From an uncultured Steroidobacter sp. (GTDB lineage Bacteria; Pseudomonadota; Gammaproteobacteria; Steroidobacterales; Steroidobacteraceae), in assembly GCA_937864115.1 (NCBI GenBank), contig CALMII010000019.1, forward strand, positions 230,081 through 294,080: 64,000 nucleotides of DNA, read 5' to 3'. The position numbers and the translations under genes are program-made. Position 1 is the stretch's first letter; each line of letters opens with the position of its first letter. Under the pieces are notes generated by a model. That model worked only from the letters and a program-made list of their open reading frames with translations, had not been told where the DNA came from and did no database searches. Positions 60,895 through 64,000 of this stretch are shown here, piece by piece.

Positions 60895-61659
60895 ATGGCC
60901 AAGGACATCGACGCAGCGGTTCGTGAAGTCTGCCTCTGGCTGCCGCAAGCCGAGGAATTCCTGTCGCACGGCTCGCCCAACTTCCGCGTTCGCGGCAAGA
61001 CCTTCGCCACCTACAGTGTCAATCATCATGGCGATGGCCGGATCGCACTCTTGCTGAATGCGCCCGACGGCGCACAGGCCCTGTACACCAAGGAAGAACC
61101 CAGACACTTCTTCGTGCCGCCGTATGTCGGGCCGCGCGGCTGGCTCGGCGTGCATCTCGACAAGGGCATTTCGTGGAAGCGCGTCGCGAAGCTCGTGCGC
61201 GAGGCGTACGAGAAAGTCGCGCCGCCTGCGCTGAGCCGGTCGCTCGGCAAGACCATCGAGATCAAACCGCCGACGGCGAAGCTCAAACCGGAGCAGATCG
61301 ATCCGCTGCAGGGCAAGCGCGCGCAGCAGGTGATCAAGAAGCTGCGCGCCCTGTGCCTGGCGCTGCCGGAAACGGCCGAAGACAAGGCATTCGGCGTACC
61401 GGTCTGGAAAGCCGGCAAGAAGACCTTCGCCTGCACCGGACACGGCCGCAACGGCATCACGCTGCTGTTCTGGGCCGGCGTCGAACAGCAATCGCTGCTG
61501 ACGTCAGATCCCCGCTCCTCCATTCCCGCCTACATGGGCCACAACGGCTGGATCGCCATCGACGTGACGAAAAGCGCCGACTGGAAGGAAATCGAACAGC
61601 TCATGCTGCACAGCTACCGGCACTTCGCCTTGCGGCGAATGCTGGCGGCGCTCGGATAA
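60895..61659 (+). CDS. Protein with two tandem YjbR/MmcQ (CyaY-like) domains
   Basis: The 254-residue protein carries two copies of the MmcQ/YjbR fold: residues about 1-110 (VREVCLWLPQAEEFLSHGSP, FFVPPYVGPRGWLGVHLDKG, and WKRVAKLVREAYEKVAP) and about 145-254 (LRALCLALPETAEDKAFGVP, PAYMGHNGWIAIDV, and WKEIEQLMLHSYRHFALRRM). Single-domain forms are usual, so this is an internal duplication. DNA-binding has been suggested for the fold. The cellular role is unknown. Confidence 0.8.
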   Translation: MAKDIDAAVREVCLWLPQAEEFLSHGSPNFRVRGKTFATYSVNHHGDGRIALLLNAPDGAQALYTKEEPRHFFVPPYVGPRGWLGVHLDKGISWKRVAKLVREAYEKVAPPALSRSLGKTIEIKPPTAKLKPEQIDPLQGKRAQQVIKKLRALCLALPETAEDKAFGVPVWKAGKKTFACTGHGRNGITLLFWAGVEQQSLLTSDPRSSIPAYMGHNGWIAIDVTKSADWKEIEQLMLHSYRHFALRRMLAALG

Positions 61660-61664
61660 GGAAA

Positions 61665-61893
61665 GTTTCACACGGAGTTCACGGAGAACACGGAGGTCGC
61701 GAGACAAGCGGAAGATTTCACGCAGAGAGCACAGAGTTCGAGGAAAGGAAAAAGGAAGTTTCCACGGGGGACACGGGGAGCACGGGGACAAGAAATGAAA
61801 TTTTCTGTTCCGAACCCTGTGTTCCCCGTGTCCCCCGTGGAAATTCCTCTTCCTCTTATCTCCGTGATCTCTGTGCTCTCCGTGTGAAATTCC
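61665..61893. repeat. Long CACGGAG-rich inverted repeat, copy 4
   Basis: Arms TTTCACACGGAGTTCACGGA and CTGTGCTCTCCGTGTGAAAT, with inner GGGGGACACGGGGAGCACGG and CCCTGTGTTCCCCGTGTCCC. It lies between convergent genes and also carries a second TTTCACGCAGAG start in the left arm. Confidence 0.9.
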
Positions 61894-61901
61894 TGTTCTT
61901 C

Positions 61902-63098
61902 TTACCTCTTCTCCATCGCGGGCAGGAACGCCGCCAGCACGCCGATCAGCGGCAGGTACGCGCACAGGCCGTAGACGTATTCGATGCTGGTGACATCGGC
62001 GAGATGGCCGAGCACGGCGGCGCCGAGACCGCCCATGCCGAAGGCGATGCCGAAGAACAGGCCGGAGATCATGCCGACCTTGCCGGGCACGAGATCCTGC
62101 GCATACACGAGAATCGCCGAGAAGGCCGAGGCGAGGATCAGGCCGATCGGCACGCACAGCACGCCGGTCCAGAACAGGTTCGCGTGCGGCAGGATCAGCG
62201 TGAACGGCAGCACGCCGAGAATGGAAATCCAGATGACATACTTGCGGCCGATGCGATCGCCCACCGGACCACCGACGATCGTGCCGATCGCGACCGCCGC
62301 CAGGAACACGAACAGGTACACCTGCGCCGACCCGATCGACACGTTGAACTTGTGAATGAGATAGAACGTGAAGTAGCTGGTGAAGCTCGCGAGATAGAAG
62401 TACTTCGAAAAAATCAGCGCGACGAGGATCGCCAGCGCACTCGCCACCTTGCCGCGGCTCAGCGGCGCATGCGCGGCAACGACTTTCTTCCGGTTTGCCT
62501 GCCGCAGGTTATGACGCGCATACCAGCCGCCGACTTTCGCCAGCAGGATCATGCCGAGCATTGCGGCCAGCGCGAACCACGCGACGCTGGCCTGCCCGTT
62601 CGGCAGCACGATGAACGCAGCCGCGAGCGGTCCGATCGCCGAGCCCGCATTGCCGCCGACCTGGAATACCGACTGCGCGAACCCGTGCCGGCCGCCCGAT
62701 GCCAATCGCGCCAGTCGCGATGATTCCGGATGAAAGATCGATGAGCCGATGCCGGTGACGGCCGCTGCGAGCAACAGCATCGGAAAACTCCATGCGTGCG
62801 ACAGCAGCAGCAAACCGATCAGCGTGAATCCCATGCCGCACGACAGCGCATACGGCAGCGGCCGCCTGTCCGTGAACCAGCCCACCAGCGGCTGCAGCAG
62901 CGACGCGGTGATCTGGTACGTCAGCGTGACCAGGCCGATCTGACCGAAATCGAGCTGCAGCCCGGTCTTGAGAATCGGATACATCGCCGGCAGCAGCGAC
63001 TGCATCATGTCGTTGAGGAAGTGACAGAAGCTGAGCGCGCCGAGCACGGCAACGGCCGTCGACGCAGCTTCGGGATGGGTTTCGACGCGGGCGTTCAT
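61902..63098 (-). CDS. MFS transporter, Fsr-like (fosmidomycin resistance family)
   Basis: The 398-residue protein has 12 predicted helices. ALSFCHFLNDMMQSLLPAMY followed by PILK is the diagnostic Fsr N-terminus. GIGSSIFHPESSRLARLASG near residue 120 and QSVFQVGGNAGSAIGPLAAA near 150 are family motifs. Relatives export fosmidomycin or other small anions. The actual substrate here is unknown. The start at 63098 is the first ATG before the first helix. Confidence 0.85.
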   Translation of the reverse strand: MNARVETHPEAASTAVAVLGALSFCHFLNDMMQSLLPAMYPILKTGLQLDFGQIGLVTLTYQITASLLQPLVGWFTDRRPLPYALSCGMGFTLIGLLLLSHAWSFPMLLLAAAVTGIGSSIFHPESSRLARLASGGRHGFAQSVFQVGGNAGSAIGPLAAAFIVLPNGQASVAWFALAAMLGMILLAKVGGWYARHNLRQANRKKVVAAHAPLSRGKVASALAILVALIFSKYFYLASFTSYFTFYLIHKFNVSIGSAQVYLFVFLAAVAIGTIVGGPVGDRIGRKYVIWISILGVLPFTLILPHANLFWTGVLCVPIGLILASAFSAILVYAQDLVPGKVGMISGLFFGIAFGMGGLGAAVLGHLADVTSIEYVYGLCAYLPLIGVLAAFLPAMEKR

Positions 63099-63291
63099 GA
63101 GGCCGATTGGAGCACGCCCGGTCACGGCGGCGCGATAGGCCGGGGGATGAAAGCGCTGCATTCATGCGCGAAACCGGGCGTCGGAATCGGCGAACGGGAC
63201 GCCTGACTTGCAGTCCTGCTATAAGGAAACGGTCGCGCGAGGCCAGCCCGCGGACAGCTCACAAGAACCACAACAGACGAGGGACACGCGA

Positions 63292-63657
63292 ATGAACTGG
63301 TATCTGGACGTACTCAAGAAATATGCAGTGTTTTCCGGTCGCGCGCGGCGCAAGGAATACTGGATGTTCTTCCTGTTCAACATCATCGTCGGTTTCGTGC
63401 TGGGCATCGTCGACGGCCTCACCGGCACGACCAGCCTCCAGTACGGAATCGGATTGCTGGGCGGCCTGTACTCGCTCGCCGTCATCATTCCCAGCATCGC
63501 GGTCAGCGTACGGCGCCTGCACGACACCGATCGCAGCGGCTGGTGGCTGCTGATCGGTTTCATTCCCCTCATCGGCGCGATCGTGCTGATCGTGTTCTTC
63601 TGTCTCGACAGCACGCCGGGCGAGAACCGCTTCGGGCCGAATCCGAAGGGCGCCTGA
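63292..63657 (+). CDS. DUF805 membrane protein
   Basis: The 121-residue inner-membrane protein starts with the DUF805 signature FSGRARRKEYWMFFLF, followed by three to four helices. It then has VSVRRLHDTDRSGWWLLIGF, and ends PGENRFGPNPKG. These motifs match E. coli YhaH/YhaI-type proteins of unknown function. It stands alone. Confidence 0.9.
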   Translation: MNWYLDVLKKYAVFSGRARRKEYWMFFLFNIIVGFVLGIVDGLTGTTSLQYGIGLLGGLYSLAVIIPSIAVSVRRLHDTDRSGWWLLIGFIPLIGAIVLIVFFCLDSTPGENRFGPNPKGA

Positions 63658-63659
63658 AA

Positions 63660-63692
63660 TGTGGGGGCTGGCTTCGAGCCGGCCCCTGCACC
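63660..63692. repeat. Variant REP-like palindrome (locus 13)
   Basis: GGGGGCTGGCTTCGAGCCGGCCCC directly follows the DUF805 stop. It is a variant of hairpin B with one mismatch and an extra base at the apex, and can act as a terminator. [Confidence was not stated in the original answer; 0 is a placeholder.]. Confidence 0.
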
Positions 63693-63799
63693 GGCGCGCT
63701 CGCACCCCGCGGAAATACAAGTCAGCATCACGCTCAGCTCGCTGCGGGTCACGAAGTTCTTTGTAGGCGCTCAACACCGCAAAAGAAGCAGGATCTAAG

Positions 63800-64000
63800 A
63801 ACCCGCTCCGACTGCGGGCCATGTCCGTCTTCGGTAGAGTCGAGATGTGGCGCGGTGACAGTAGGCTTGGTTTGTCTGTTGCCGTCCCTTTCGTCTGACG
63901 GTGCCCAAGTAACCTCGCCGTAGCTCCGTTTCCACATCCCGCTCATCGAACCGGACATGCAGATCTCCCGCATCCGGCTCTCGGACAAGACTTCACACTT
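63800..64000 (-). mobile_element. Possible group II intron fragment at the window edge
   Basis: On the minus strand the sequence GAGCCGGATGCGGGAGATCT and on to TGTCCGGTTC (63980-63948) forms a stem-loop of the GAGCCG...CGGTTC type that precedes or flanks the maturase gene in bacterial group II introns. It is followed by GTGGAAACGGAGC and CACCGTCAGACGAAAGGGAC-type sequence. No maturase frame exists to the left, so this is either the edge of an intron lying beyond the window or a decayed remnant. The left boundary is a guess. Confidence 0.35.

Overview
The window is GC-rich, gene-dense DNA that reads as chromosome of a Gammaproteobacterium. The many TonB-, lipoprotein- and SSS-type envelope genes, the abundant REP-like intergenic palindromes and the secreted protein families with a 'PDGKPDL' signature suggest the Steroidobacterales/Nevskiales/Xanthomonadales area. 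That placement is an inference from gene content, not a phylogeny. No tRNA, rRNA, CRISPR array, prophage or complete insertion sequence was seen.

Layout. 1-2622 (-): heavy-metal RND efflux genes (adaptor, outer-membrane channel, small His-rich membrane protein). 2845-6287: BtuF-like protein, DsbA-like thioredoxin, a 5'-truncated EamA transporter and a degraded toxin-antitoxin pair. 6321-15247 (-): a polysaccharide-use locus with a GH5 mannanase-like lipoprotein, two LacI regulators, a GH3 glycosidase lipoprotein and a TonB-dependent receptor whose promoter carries two LacI-type operators. 15690-28808: a complete non-phosphorylating L-arabinose locus. It holds a GntR regulator, an SSS sugar symporter, alpha-ketoglutarate semialdehyde dehydrogenase, AraD1/GguC-type KDA dehydratase, Gfo/Idh/MocA sugar 1-dehydrogenase, GH51 arabinofuranosidase, SMP-30 lactonase, IlvD/Edd sugar-acid dehydratase and aldose 1-epimerase. 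Three promoters in it share a TTGTCTGA-type motif that probably binds the GntR protein. 28986-45374: mixed metabolic and envelope genes (nitronate monooxygenase, MFS, ankyrin protein, aminotransferase, UV endonuclease, nitrobindin-like protein, hydrolase, phosphoglucomutase, HigBA, DNA polymerase II, a redoxin/cytochrome/copper-monooxygenase fusion, PRC-barrel). 45579-56238: beta-propeller protein, DAHP synthase with an apparent aromatic-residue attenuator, ferredoxin-NADP reductase, YkgJ protein, CHASE hybrid histidine kinase, M48 protease, and a HipA-like/DUF3037 pair. 56425-63657: DUF4168, SlyX, an envelope operon of undescribed function (57429-60747), a double YjbR protein, an Fsr-like MFS and DUF805. 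The last 150 bases resemble part of a group II intron.

How the genes work together. The TonB receptor, GH3, GH5 and GH51 enzymes would import and trim plant hemicellulose. The released arabinose would enter by the SSS symporter and be oxidised by dehydrogenase, lactonase, two dehydratases and semialdehyde dehydrogenase to alpha-ketoglutarate. All enzymes of that route are encoded here.

Intergenic space is shaped by several repeat families: paired REP-like palindromes (about 13 loci), four long CACGGAG-rich inverted repeats, GC-rich CCTCCCC palindromes, and short tandem repeats. Some of these repeats coincide with gene truncations.
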